A DNA stretch of 31,004 nt from Deltaproteobacteria bacterium (GTDB lineage: Bacteria; Desulfobacterota_B; Binatia; UBA9968): NCBI GenBank assembly GCA_016193385.1, contig JACPSF010000181.1:1-31004 (forward strand), written 5' to 3'. Numbering within the stretch: the first letter of the stretch is position 1; the number at the start of each line of letters is the position of its first letter. The position numbers and the translations under genes are program-made. The notes under the pieces are model-generated. The model worked only from the letters and a program-made list of their open reading frames with translations. It did not search any database and was not told the DNA's origin. Shown here piece after piece: positions 1 through 7,536 of this stretch.

Positions 1-1
1 C

Positions 2-61
2 GTCCTACCGAAGAGACCCTCTTTGGCAAAGCAACTCTTAAAAGACAGAGCCAAGGAGTGA
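2..61 (+). CDS. C-terminal end of a probable antitoxin (partial)
   Basis: An open frame enters from the left edge and ends at TGA 59-61, three bases before the TTG start of the PIN toxin. The last 19 residues are charged and end in LLKDRAKE, a tail like that of many small VapB/MazE-type antitoxins. Position directly upstream of a VapC-like gene is the main argument. No DNA-binding domain is inside the window, so the family cannot be told. An AAGGAG Shine-Dalgarno for the toxin lies at 53-58, inside the last codons, which is normal for translationally coupled pairs. Confidence 0.35.
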   Translation, partial: VLPKRPSLAKQLLKDRAKE

Positions 62-64
62 GCC

Positions 65-463
65 TTGCCTGCAAGGATCTACGACAGCTTCGCTCTCCTT
101 AAGCTCCTGCAAAAAGAACCCCGATACCAAAGGGTGGCCAAGCTGTTGGATGAGGACCGCAGGCTCAAAGCCATACCGCTTCTTCAGATCATCAACTTCG
201 GCGAGATTATCTATCGAACTAAGAGAACCTTTGGCGAGGAGGCCAAGATCCGCGCGATCCAAAGTGTGGTACGACTCGGCTTTAGGATCATTCCGGCTTC
301 TGACAGCCTGGTCTATGCCGCAGCAGAGCTGAAAGGGAGTTACGCAATCTCATATGCAGATGCCTTTCTGCTGGCTACAGCTCTAAGGGAAAAAGCGGCC
401 ATAGTCACAGGAGACCCGGAGTTTAAAAAGGTAGCATCCTTCTGTCGTATCGAATGGGTCTGA
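65..463 (+). CDS. VapC-like PIN-domain toxin
   Basis: A 132-residue PIN-domain protein, the usual length for a type II VapC ribonuclease. The first acidic residue is D7 in IYDSFALLKLL, the second is the Glu of NFGEIIYRTKR (about residue 49), and the C-terminal half has the typical YADAFLLATAL followed by VTGDPEF. These acidic residues normally bind Mg2+/Mn2+ for RNA cleavage. The start is TTG at 65: it is the first start codon after the in-frame stop at 59-61, and AAGGAG lies six bases upstream. The likely antitoxin overlaps the left edge. As an alternative, PIN proteins also act in rRNA processing, but size and gene pairing favour a toxin. Target RNA is unknown. Confidence 0.8.
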   Translation: MPARIYDSFALLKLLQKEPRYQRVAKLLDEDRRLKAIPLLQIINFGEIIYRTKRTFGEEAKIRAIQSVVRLGFRIIPASDSLVYAAAELKGSYAISYADAFLLATALREKAAIVTGDPEFKKVASFCRIEWV

Positions 464-480
464 ATCGAACAACAAGGCGA

Positions 481-633
481 ATGATCGGAAGTTCTTTTTG
501 GGACCGAATTCCCGAGAAGTCGAATTATCCCGACGGTTTGATACCAGCGTGCGCGGTCGCACGTAGAGAGGTTCCAAAGGACCTGCCCAAAGAGGTGCTG
601 GAAGAAATCAAGTGGTTTGGAGCAGCAGAGTAG
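481..633 (+). CDS. small hypothetical ORF, 50 aa
   Basis: An ATG-started frame of 50 codons begins 17 bases after the PIN toxin stop. The second half (residues 30-45) is rich in Lys and Glu and looks coding, ending in a Trp-Phe-Gly motif before TAG 631-633. The upstream AAGGCG is a weak, very close ribosome site. I recognise no family. It may be a real small gene, or the C-terminal remnant of a decayed gene in this repeat-rich gap. Confidence 0.2.
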   Translation: MIGSSFWDRIPEKSNYPDGLIPACAVARREVPKDLPKEVLEEIKWFGAAE

Positions 634-1162
634 CAGTAGTTATACGTGGTTGCGAAACTGAAAGAGCAGTACGGGGAAGAATAATCTGCGGCCTTCTGTC
701 TCGCTTCCCTCGTCGCCAATCCTTTGTCGTCTTTCCTAGCCTGGCTCTCGTGCGCGAGGTGGGCAGGGGAGGACGAGATTCCGGGTACATAATACTGATT
801 TGTTCTTGACGGTTCGACTCATGCCCTGTGCTGACTTCGGCGAGCTCAGTCGAGCCGTGCACGGGGGTCAAGCTGTTCATATGTCGCTCACCGTCAACCC
901 TGAGCAAGCCCCGCCCTGTGGGCGGGGTGTCGAATGGGTTGACTCCCAGGCAGCTGGTCTAATACCTTTCGGTCATGGAAGAAGTATTGATAAAAACAGA
1001 CAGCGTTAGTATGCGCATTCTGGAGCTTTAGCCTAAGGCAAGGGTGCCGGGTCGGATATTCACTATTTTTCCTCCTAGGAACGTGAAGAGACTAGCTAGC
1101 ATTGTTGACGCATAGAAGACCCCAAGTTTCTTGCAAGCGAAGCCCGTTCGGGAATACCAACC
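634..1162. other. gene-poor gap with a repeat element
   Basis: No convincing gene is visible in these roughly 530 bases. The middle is taken by a structured repeat (806-943). A tiny ATG frame at 975 encodes only 18 residues and is probably chance. The right end leads into the vapBC promoter. Confidence 0.5.
806..943. repeat. 138-bp structured repeat, copy 1
   Basis: This element recurs at 18290-18501 with near identity. It starts TTGACGGTTCGAC and ends GTCGAATGGGTTGAC, so its ends form an imperfect inverted repeat. It holds a near-perfect stem between CCCTGTGC (about 824-831) and the GCACGGG near 860. It also has a perfect 8-bp hairpin, CCCCGCCC (909-916) with GGGCGGGG (920-927) and a 3-base loop. 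It encodes nothing obvious. This copy lacks the two inserts found in the second copy and so is probably the simpler, ancestral form. Confidence 0.85.
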
Positions 1163-1191
1163 TTGACATCCCTTCCTACGGTGTATATCCT
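1163..1191 (+). promoter_or_regulatory. vapBC promoter
   Basis: TTGACA at 1163-1168 is a perfect -35 box. A 17-base spacer leads to TATCCT at 1186-1191, a 4/6 match to the -10 consensus. Transcription would start near 1198, about 18 bases before the GTG start of vapB. Confidence 0.6.
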
Positions 1192-1206
1192 GCCGTATAT
1201 ATACGG
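1183..1206. promoter_or_regulatory. candidate VapB operator
   Basis: A perfect 14-bp palindrome, CCGTATATATACGG, lies at 1193-1206. A further GTATAT half-site is at 1183-1188, twelve bases before the one at 1195-1200. The sites overlap the -10 box, the predicted start point and the CGGAGG ribosome site (1204-1209). That is where an autorepressing antitoxin or toxin-antitoxin complex would bind. The role is inferred from position and symmetry. Confidence 0.5.
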
Positions 1207-1215
1207 AGGCGCACG

Positions 1216-1452
1216 GTGAAGACGGCAAAAATCTTTCGTAGCGGGAATAGCCAGGCCGTAAGGATACCCAAAGAATTTCAGATGGAAGGCGACGAGGTGG
1301 AAATCGTAAAGAGGGGGGCATCCTTAGTGCTTCGGCCCAAGAGGAAATCCTGGGCCGCTCTCATCAAGAGCCTGGAGAAATTCACGGATGATTTCATGGA
1401 GAGTGGTCGAAGGCAGCCGCGAGCGCAGAAAAGAGAGCGGGCTTTCTTATGA
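1216..1452 (+). CDS. vapB: VapB antitoxin, AbrB/SpoVT type
   Basis: A 78-residue protein with an N-terminal swapped-hairpin AbrB domain (about residues 1-45: MKTAKIFRSGNSQAVRIPKE, then a GDEV-EIV strand) and a basic C-terminal tail that would wrap the toxin. VapB neutralises VapC and represses its own operon. GTG 1216 is chosen because CGGAGG lies six bases upstream and the family motif begins right there; a longer frame from 1102 would run across the promoter. The gene overlaps vapC by four bases (ATGA at 1449-1452), showing translational coupling. Confidence 0.88.
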   Translation: MKTAKIFRSGNSQAVRIPKEFQMEGDEVEIVKRGASLVLRPKRKSWAALIKSLEKFTDDFMESGRRQPRAQKRERAFL

Positions 1453-1847
1453 AAGTCATGCTCGATACGAATATCTGCATCTACATCATCAAGCGGAGTC
1501 CCCATTCGGTGCTCCAGCGGTTTAGCTCCTTCCAAGTCGGGGATATCGGGATTTCAACCATCACTCTGGCCGAACTGGAATACGGCGCTGAGAGGAGCGC
1601 CCAGTCCAAGAAAAATCGGGAGGCCCTCGAAGAGTTTATTTCACCCCTTGACGTAGCAGCTTTTGACAGACAAGCAACCGAAGCCTACGGAAAAATCAGA
1701 GCTACGCTTGAGAGGAAAGGCCACCCGATAGGCGCGATGGATCTGCTCATCGCCGCGCACGCCCTCAGTCTCGGAGTGCGGTTAGTGACCAACAATGAAA
1801 GAGAGTTCAAACAGGTGCCTGGGCTTCGGGTAGAGAACTGGATCTGA
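1449..1847 (+). CDS. vapC: VapC ribonuclease toxin, PIN domain
   Basis: A 132-residue PIN-domain toxin of typical length. The metal-binding acidic residues are visible: D6 in MLDTNICIY, E42 in TLAELEYG and D98 in IGAMDLLIAAHAL. The last conserved position is N116 in LVTNNEREF, as usual for this VapC branch. VapC enzymes cut specific RNAs, often initiator tRNA or the sarcin-ricin loop of 23S rRNA; the target here cannot be read from sequence. The start codon overlaps the vapB stop, and both genes share the promoter at 1163. A complete, apparently functional module. Confidence 0.93.
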   Translation: MKVMLDTNICIYIIKRSPHSVLQRFSSFQVGDIGISTITLAELEYGAERSAQSKKNREALEEFISPLDVAAFDRQATEAYGKIRATLERKGHPIGAMDLLIAAHALSLGVRLVTNNEREFKQVPGLRVENWI

Positions 1848-1891
1848 GACGAAAGGACCTCTCATCATTTATTCTAAGTGAGGTATGGCCC

Positions 1892-2281
1892 TCAAGGCGC
1901 CGACCACAGCTCCCAGATGTTTCCGTCCGGGTCTTTGACGTAAAGGGAATAGCCTTTTCCGTCGGGATGGTCCCGGATGTTCTCCACCTTGGATCCGGTC
2001 TGTTCGATATCCCGGATGTTTTTTTCCTTCTCCTTCCAGGGAATCATGATGGTGTGGTGCGGTACCCCCTGACGCGGGCCCTTGGAGGCGTCGAAGATGT
2101 GGACCTGGAAGTTCCCTAATTGGACGTGCACCTCTTTGACGCGCCCGCGTTTGAGCTGCTCCTCGTTTGGCTCGATTCTCCTGATCACCTCTGCGCCGAG
2201 GAGCCGTGTGTAAAACTTCTCGGCCTCGGCGAGGTCTTTGGCGTTCATCGCGAAGGTTCTCAGTGCACTCACCTGGAGCAT
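1892..2281 (-). CDS. VOC-superfamily (glyoxalase/dioxygenase-like) protein
   Basis: A 129-residue protein with the paired beta-alpha-beta-beta-beta units of the VOC fold. The N-terminal unit has AEAEKFYTRLLGAEV; the C-terminal unit ends in YVKDPDGNIWELW, the family hallmark. Likely metal ligands are H52 or H61 in VHVQLGNFQVHIF, the His pair at 75-76 and E124. The family includes glyoxalase I, dioxygenases and fosfomycin or bleomycin resistance proteins, and the substrate cannot be assigned. The start is set at 2281: AAGGAGG lies nine bases upstream on the minus strand, while the longer frame to 2623 lies inside the symporter gene. It follows the NSS gene by 38 bases on the same strand, so co-transcription is plausible. 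Confidence 0.85.
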   Translation of the reverse strand: MLQVSALRTFAMNAKDLAEAEKFYTRLLGAEVIRRIEPNEEQLKRGRVKEVHVQLGNFQVHIFDASKGPRQGVPHHTIMIPWKEKEKNIRDIEQTGSKVENIRDHPDGKGYSLYVKDPDGNIWELWSAP

Positions 2282-2319
2282 CGGTTTGGCCCTCCTTGTG
2301 ATTCTTTGATGGAGCCCAA

Positions 2320-3642
2320 TCAGAACACCCCTAGCTGGTGGAGAAAAATCAGGGCGACCGCTACCGGGCTGATAAACCGGATCACGAAAGACCAGCCCAA
2401 ATAGACAAAGCTCTGGATCTCGCCCATTTCGAACTCTTGTTGCCGCTCCTGGGATTTCAAGCCCCATCCCGTAAACAAAGCAATGAGAAAAGCCCCTGTG
2501 GGGAGCAGATAATTGGTGGCGAGACCGTCCATAGAGCCGAGAAAATTTAGATTTAGAGCGGATGGAATGCCCAACAGGAAGATGATTCCACCCAGGATCC
2601 AGCTTGCCTGCTTTCGGCTCCATCCCCGCTCGTCGATAAAATATGCCGTCACCACTTCCAGGAGGGAGATGCTAGAGGTCAGGGCCGCAAAGGTGAAAAG
2701 AAAAAAGAAAGCCAGCGCCACCGGTTGCCCTCCCGGAAGCTTCGCGAAGGCGATCGGCATGGTGCGAAAGAGGAGGCTCGGTCCCGCCGTGGGCTCGAGC
2801 TGGAATGTGAAGACCAGAGGGAAGATCACGACTCCCGCCAGCAGGGCAACGAGGGTGTCGCCCGCCGCTACATAGAAGGCGGAGCTGACAAGGTTGGTTT
2901 TTTTGCTCAGATAACTCCCGTAGGTGATCATCGCGGCCATGCCGAGGCTGAGGGAAAATAGAGCCTGTCCGAGCGCGTCAAGAACCGCCGTCGGGCTGAG
3001 ATCTTTCCAGCGCGGGCTCAAGAGAAAGTCGATTCCCCTCCGCGCCCCCTCGGTTTGCAGGGCGTAGACGAGCAGAGCACAGAGAAGGAGAAACAGGGCG
3101 GGCATCATGACCTCATTGCCCCGCTCGATGCCTTTCTGAATGCCTCCTGCGACGATGACGATGGTGAGAAGCATGAAGACGGCGTGCCAAAAAACCTGAA
3201 GCAAGCGGTTTTCCTCTAGGCTGCGGAAAAGCGCGGCGATCCCTTCCGGGGACCCTCCGGCGAACTGATCTCGAAAGGAGAGAAAGATGTAATGGAGGAC
3301 CCAACCACCCACCACGGAATAGTAGGAGAGGATGACAAATCCGGTCAGCACCCCGAGCCAGCCCGTAAGAACCCAAGGGGAGCGCGGGCGGAGCGCTCTG
3401 AAGGCGCCCACTGCGTTGCGCTGGGCTTTACGACCGATCAGGAACTCGGCGAGCATGATGGGGACGCCCACGATCAAGACGCAGCCGATATAGACGAGGA
3501 CAAAGGCCCCGCCACCGTATTTTCCGGTGATGTACGGGAACCGCCAGACGTTTCCGAGTCCGACCGCGGAGCCCATCGCCGCCAGGACAAAGCCGATGAA
3601 GCCGGACCAGCTTCCCCGAGGTTTCTCTCCTTGCGCCGTCAT
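2320..3642 (-). CDS. Na+-dependent transporter, NSS/SNF family
   Basis: A 440-residue polytopic membrane protein of the neurotransmitter:sodium symporter family (LeuT fold), which imports amino acids or related amines with Na+. The diagnostic first segment AAMGSAVGLGNVWRFPY (about residues 22-38) contains the unwound helix 1 that binds substrate and sodium. A conserved GGGAF follows in helix 2, and SFGS-like helix 6 features give way here to SLSLGMAAMITYGSY around residue 233. About 11 hydrophobic segments can be counted; the length fits the shorter bacterial members such as MhsT and LeuT. It lies divergent from livH across 116 bases. The ribosome site is weak. Substrate is unknown. Confidence 0.92.
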   Translation of the reverse strand: MTAQGEKPRGSWSGFIGFVLAAMGSAVGLGNVWRFPYITGKYGGGAFVLVYIGCVLIVGVPIMLAEFLIGRKAQRNAVGAFRALRPRSPWVLTGWLGVLTGFVILSYYSVVGGWVLHYIFLSFRDQFAGGSPEGIAALFRSLEENRLLQVFWHAVFMLLTIVIVAGGIQKGIERGNEVMMPALFLLLCALLVYALQTEGARRGIDFLLSPRWKDLSPTAVLDALGQALFSLSLGMAAMITYGSYLSKKTNLVSSAFYVAAGDTLVALLAGVVIFPLVFTFQLEPTAGPSLLFRTMPIAFAKLPGGQPVALAFFFLFTFAALTSSISLLEVVTAYFIDERGWSRKQASWILGGIIFLLGIPSALNLNFLGSMDGLATNYLLPTGAFLIALFTGWGLKSQERQQEFEMGEIQSFVYLGWSFVIRFISPVAVALIFLHQLGVF

Positions 3643-3758
3643 GTTTGGATCATCCCTGGCTTTACGGAGTGCGCTAAAGGCGCTTATGCCCTAAGGAAGA
3701 ATTGAAATCAAGTCCGCGCCGGAAGGTGGCGATAGCGGGAGCGATTTGTTAGCATAGC

Positions 3759-4751
3759 ATGCTTCGCAAAGGCAGCCCGGCTTTGGATCTCGCGCTCGCC
3801 ATATTTCCACAAGTTCTCATGGACGGAATCGTCCTGGGCTTCATGTATGCTCTGATCGCATTGGGCTATACCATGGTTTACGGGGTGCTCGAGTTCATTA
3901 ACTTCGCCCATAGCGAGATCTTTATTATCGGGGCCTTCGTCGGTGTGGAGGTTTTTTTGCTGCTCGAGGCTTCGGGAAGTCTCGCTGCGCTGAACCCGGT
4001 GTTCATCGTGGTCGCGCTCCTGCTTGCCGGGATGGTGGCGAGCGGCCTTGCGGCGATGGGATTGGAGCGGGTCGCTTACCGCCCCCTTCGCGGCGCGCCC
4101 CGATTGGTTCCCCTCATCTCCGCCATCGGTGCCTCGTTTTTCCTGCAGGATTTTATCCGTCTTACCGAGAGCATTTGGCACAATACGTTTTACCTGACTT
4201 ATCCAAGCCTCGATCTGCTGGAACAGAGCGTGCATTTGGGAGCGGCGGTGGACGTCCCGGTGAAGTCGCTTTTGGTGATCCTCACGGCTCTGTTGATGCT
4301 GTTGGCCCTTTATCTCTTCGTCAATTGCACCAAAGTAGGCACCGCCATTCGCGCCGTGGCCCAAGATCCCGATACCGCCTCGCTGATGGGTATCCACGTC
4401 AACAAGATCATCGCTCTGACATTCTTCGTCGGGGGCTCGATGGGGGGCGCCGCTGGCGTCCTGTTCGGCCTTAACTACAGCCTCATCAATCCGTATGCCG
4501 GCTTCATTCCCGGGCTGAAAGCCTTCACAGCCGCGGTCCTCGGCGGGATCGGCAATATCCCCGGTGCGGTTCTCGGCGGCATGGTTCTGGGATTGATGGA
4601 GGCCTTTGCCGCCTCTTATCTTTCGGTCCTTACGGGCGGGGCCTTCGGCGCAGAGTATAAGGATGTCTTTGCCTTTCTCGTGCTGATCCTGATCCTCGTC
4701 TTTCGGCCCAAAGGGCTCTTGGGGGAAAAGGTGCGTGAGGAGGGCGTGTGA
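3759..4751 (+). CDS. livH: branched-chain amino acid ABC transporter permease LivH
   Basis: A 330-residue inner-membrane permease. The start of the family domain is clear in the GLVLG-like DGIVLGFMYALIALGYTMVYG (about residues 22-42), followed by LEFINFAHSEIF. Near the C-terminus are GLKAFTAAVLGGIGNIPGAV and a final FRPKGLLG, both typical of LivH. With LivM it forms the channel of a HAAT-family importer for branched-chain amino acids, amides or urea-like compounds. It is the first gene of livHMGF. No clear Shine-Dalgarno precedes ATG 3759, so an internal ATG could be used, but the family pattern fits the full length. Confidence 0.93.
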   Translation: MLRKGSPALDLALAIFPQVLMDGIVLGFMYALIALGYTMVYGVLEFINFAHSEIFIIGAFVGVEVFLLLEASGSLAALNPVFIVVALLLAGMVASGLAAMGLERVAYRPLRGAPRLVPLISAIGASFFLQDFIRLTESIWHNTFYLTYPSLDLLEQSVHLGAAVDVPVKSLLVILTALLMLLALYLFVNCTKVGTAIRAVAQDPDTASLMGIHVNKIIALTFFVGGSMGGAAGVLFGLNYSLINPYAGFIPGLKAFTAAVLGGIGNIPGAVLGGMVLGLMEAFAASYLSVLTGGAFGAEYKDVFAFLVLILILVFRPKGLLGEKVREEGV

Positions 4752-5992
4752 TGGCGTTGATCTGGGGTCTCGGTTTGCTTGGTTATATCAGCCTCAGCAG
4801 CGCGCTGGTCTTCACCTTCCCTCGATCCGTTATCGCTTTTGTCTTCTTTGAAGCTTCGCTTCTCTGGGTCTACTATGCGCCTCTTTCCTTCAAGATGAAG
4901 TGCTTTTTTGGCGCCCTCGTGCTGGTCGTTCTTTTGCCGGTTCTAGGATCCGTCAACGGCTACTATCTTGAGATCGCCATTCAGGTGGGAATCTTTGTCG
5001 CTTTGGCCCTTGGCTTGAACATCGTGGTTGGCTTCGCGGGCCTTCTCAACCTGGGCTTCGTGGCTTTTTATGCCATCGGGGCCTATCTATGGGCCATCTT
5101 CGGCTCGCCGCAGGCCAATGAGTTCCTCCCCGGTGCCTATTTCCCGCTTTCCCCTTCCTGGTTCTTTGTCTTTCTTCTGCTCAGCGTTTTCGTCGGCGCC
5201 CTGGCCGGGGTGCTCTTGGGACTCCCGGTGCTGCGGCTGAGGGGGGATTACCTCGCCATTGTCACTTTGGGTTTCGCCGAGGTCGTTCGCGCCCTGGTCA
5301 ATAATCTCGATAAGCCGATCAATTTCACCAACGGCCCGAGGGGAATCACGCCGATCCAGAGGCCACCGCTGTTCTTTCAGCCCCTTTTGAAGCTTTTCGG
5401 CCTCGAGACGGATCCGGCCGCCCTTTATCCGCTCTATTTTTACTTTCTTGTCGTCGTGCTCGTCCTCCTCATCGTCACCGCCACGCGCCGGCTGGAGGAC
5501 TCTCCGATCGGCAGGGCGTGGAAGGCGATACGGGAGGATGAAGTCGCCGCGGCGACGATGGGCATCCCCGTCGTACGCATGAAACTTTTCGCCTTCGCCG
5601 TTGGCGCCGCCTTTGCCGCGGCTGTCGGAGTGCTCTTCAGCGCAAAGCAGATCTTCATCAATCCTGAGAGCTTCACCTTTATGGAATCCATCGGGGTGCT
5701 CGCGATGGTCATCCTGGGGGGGATGGGCTCCATTCCGGGGGCTATCCTGGGCGCGACGGTGGTGACGGTGTTAAACCTGCAGATCCTTAAGGGCCTCTCG
5801 CTTTGGCTCAACGAGCTTCGCCAATCGGGCCTGATCCTTCATCTCCCCTTGCTCGGGAGTATTGATCTGAGCCAGATCCCGGCCCAGTTCGAGCCTGCCA
5901 AATATGAGCGGATGGTTTTCGGGCTCATCCTCATCCTGATGATGATCTTGAGACCGCAGGGCATGCTGCCGCCGCGGCGGAAGGGAGACTGA
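4751..5992 (+). CDS. livM: branched-chain amino acid ABC transporter permease LivM
   Basis: A 413-residue second permease. After four or so N-terminal hydrophobic segments comes the conserved core: LGLNIVVGFAGLLNLGFVAFYAIGAY (broken here only in description), then LRLRGDYLAIVTLGFAEVVR, and near the end VLAMVILGGMGSIPGAILGA and LRPQGMLPPRR. The length matches LivM proteins with an extra N-terminal region. ATG 4751 overlaps the livH stop (TGATG); a GTG three bases earlier is an equally possible start. It pairs with LivH to form the transmembrane pore. Confidence 0.92.
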   Translation: MALIWGLGLLGYISLSSALVFTFPRSVIAFVFFEASLLWVYYAPLSFKMKCFFGALVLVVLLPVLGSVNGYYLEIAIQVGIFVALALGLNIVVGFAGLLNLGFVAFYAIGAYLWAIFGSPQANEFLPGAYFPLSPSWFFVFLLLSVFVGALAGVLLGLPVLRLRGDYLAIVTLGFAEVVRALVNNLDKPINFTNGPRGITPIQRPPLFFQPLLKLFGLETDPAALYPLYFYFLVVVLVLLIVTATRRLEDSPIGRAWKAIREDEVAAATMGIPVVRMKLFAFAVGAAFAAAVGVLFSAKQIFINPESFTFMESIGVLAMVILGGMGSIPGAILGATVVTVLNLQILKGLSLWLNELRQSGLILHLPLLGSIDLSQIPAQFEPAKYERMVFGLILILMMILRPQGMLPPRRKGD

Positions 5993-5997
5993 AGCAG

Positions 5998-6777
5998 ATG
6001 GCGCTGCTTGAGGTTCGAGGCGTGAGCAAGAGATTCGGCGGGCTTCTGGCGCTGGCCGGAGTGGATCTTCATCTGGAAGAGGGGATGATCGCCTCGTTGA
6101 TCGGGCCAAACGGCGCGGGCAAGACGACGCTCTTCAATATCCTGACTGGGATCTACTTTCCGGATGGGGGGGAGATATGCTTTCTCGGCAGAAAGCTGGC
6201 GGGGTTGAGGCCGGATCAGATTACGAGCGCCGGGATCGGCCGCACCTTTCAAAACATTCGCCTATTTTCCCAAATGTCGGTCTTGGAGAATGTGCTGGTG
6301 GGTATGCACTCGCGCCTGAGCGTAAACCTTGCGGATATATTTTTACGCAGCCAGCGGCTGCGGGCAAAGGAGCGGGAGGCAAGGCTTGGGGCCATGGAAT
6401 TGATCGGTCTGGTCGGGCTTGAGCAGAGGCGGAACGAGTGGGCGCGTCATCTCTCCTACGGCGAGCAGAGGCGCCTCGAGATCGCCCGCGCCCTCGCCTC
6501 GGCTCCCAAGCTCCTCTTGCTGGACGAGCCGACCGCCGGGATGAATCCGTCCGAAGCCCAGTCCCTTATGGCGTTGCTGCAACGGCTGGTGGGCAAATAC
6601 GTGCGCAGCATCCTGCTGATCGAGCACAATATGCGGGTCGTCATGGGAGTATCGGATCGGGTTACGGTGCTTGATTACGGCGAGAAGATCGCCGAGGGAG
6701 AGCCGGTTGAGGTGCGCGAGAATCCCCGGGTGATTGAGGCTTACCTCGGCCGTAGCGATTGGGCGAGCCATGCTTAG
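5998..6777 (+). CDS. livG: ABC transporter ATP-binding protein LivG
   Basis: A 259-residue ATPase. Walker A is GPNGAGKT (36-43), the signature is LSYGEQRRLEIARAL, Walker B is LLLLDEPTAGM and the switch His sits in LLIEHNM. The GRTFQNIRLF Q-loop region and the long insert after it are typical of LivG. It sits five bases after livM and its last codons overlap livF by eight bases. It powers LivHM together with LivF. Confidence 0.94.
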   Translation: MALLEVRGVSKRFGGLLALAGVDLHLEEGMIASLIGPNGAGKTTLFNILTGIYFPDGGEICFLGRKLAGLRPDQITSAGIGRTFQNIRLFSQMSVLENVLVGMHSRLSVNLADIFLRSQRLRAKEREARLGAMELIGLVGLEQRRNEWARHLSYGEQRRLEIARALASAPKLLLLDEPTAGMNPSEAQSLMALLQRLVGKYVRSILLIEHNMRVVMGVSDRVTVLDYGEKIAEGEPVEVRENPRVIEAYLGRSDWASHA

Positions 6778-7471
6778 GGTTCAGGGGCTCCATGTCTACT
6801 ACGGCGCGATTCACGCGCTCAAAGGATTTTCCTTGTCGGTCGCGGCGGGAGAGTTGGTGACGCTGCTAGGTGCCAACGGCGCGGGGAAGACCACGACCCT
6901 GAAGGCGATCTCCGGTTCGCTCCGGCCGCGCGCCGGAACCATCGACTTGGAGGGGCGAGCCCTTGCGGGCTTGGGTCCTCATGAGATCGTAAAACTGGGC
7001 GTGGTTCATGTGCCCGAGGGGAGAAAAATTTTCCCGCGCTTCACGGTGCTCGAGAACTTGAAGGCCGGCGCCTATACGCGGCGGGCGAGCGCTATCGGCG
7101 GGGATTTGGAGCTGGTGTTCGCATTATTTCCCCGGCTCAAGGAGCGCGCGCGCCAGGTCGCCGGGACCCTTTCGGGTGGGGAACAGCAAATGTTGGCGAT
7201 CGGCCGCGGTCTCATGGCCAAACCGAAGCTGCTCCTGCTGGACGAGCCCTCGATGGGTTTGGCTCCGCTGCTGGTGCGGCAGATTTTCGATACGATCCGC
7301 GCCATCAATCGGCAAGGAGTAACCGTCTTGCTGGTAGAGCAAAATGCGGCCATGGCCTTGGCCATCTCCGACCGCGGCTATGTGCTCGAGACCGGGAGCG
7401 TCATCCTTGAGGGGCAGGCGGGTGACCTGGGCAGTAGCGATCAGGTGCGTCAGGCTTATCTGGGAGGTTGA
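6770..7471 (+). CDS. livF: ABC transporter ATP-binding protein LivF
   Basis: A 233-residue ATPase starting at ATG 6770, where the conserved LRVQGLHVYYG begins; an upstream frame start at 6734 lies wholly in livG. Walker A is GANGAGKT (34-41), the signature is LSGGEQQMLAIGRGL and Walker B is LLLLDEPSMGL, which is characteristic of LivF. VPEGRKIFPRFTVLENL is also a LivF landmark. It completes the transporter, but no LivJ/K-type binding protein lies next to the operon. Confidence 0.94.
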   Translation: MLRVQGLHVYYGAIHALKGFSLSVAAGELVTLLGANGAGKTTTLKAISGSLRPRAGTIDLEGRALAGLGPHEIVKLGVVHVPEGRKIFPRFTVLENLKAGAYTRRASAIGGDLELVFALFPRLKERARQVAGTLSGGEQQMLAIGRGLMAKPKLLLLDEPSMGLAPLLVRQIFDTIRAINRQGVTVLLVEQNAAMALAISDRGYVLETGSVILEGQAGDLGSSDQVRQAYLGG

Positions 7472-7476
7472 TAAAG

Positions 7477-7513
7477 GCAGGGGACTGGCTCGCTTGCGTG
7501 CCTGTCCCCGTGC
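7477..7513. repeat. palindromic element after livF
   Basis: GCAGGGGAC (7477-7485) pairs with GTCCCCGTGC (7504-7513) around an 18-base loop. There is no T tract, so it is not a standard intrinsic terminator. It could stabilise the livF mRNA 3' end or be one of the small palindromic repeats common in this genome. Confidence 0.5.
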
Positions 7514-7536
7514 TCAAGTTAAAGGGTTAAAGGAGA

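Noticed and set aside
1892..2623. 243-residue reading of the VOC gene from 2623
   Set aside because: The first 114 residues lie antisense-free but out of frame inside the symporter gene and show no family pattern; a good ribosome site precedes 2281.
3708..4397. 229-residue minus-strand frame opposite livH
   Set aside because: His/Gln/Arg-rich low-complexity product, typical of a shadow of a GC-rich membrane-protein gene.
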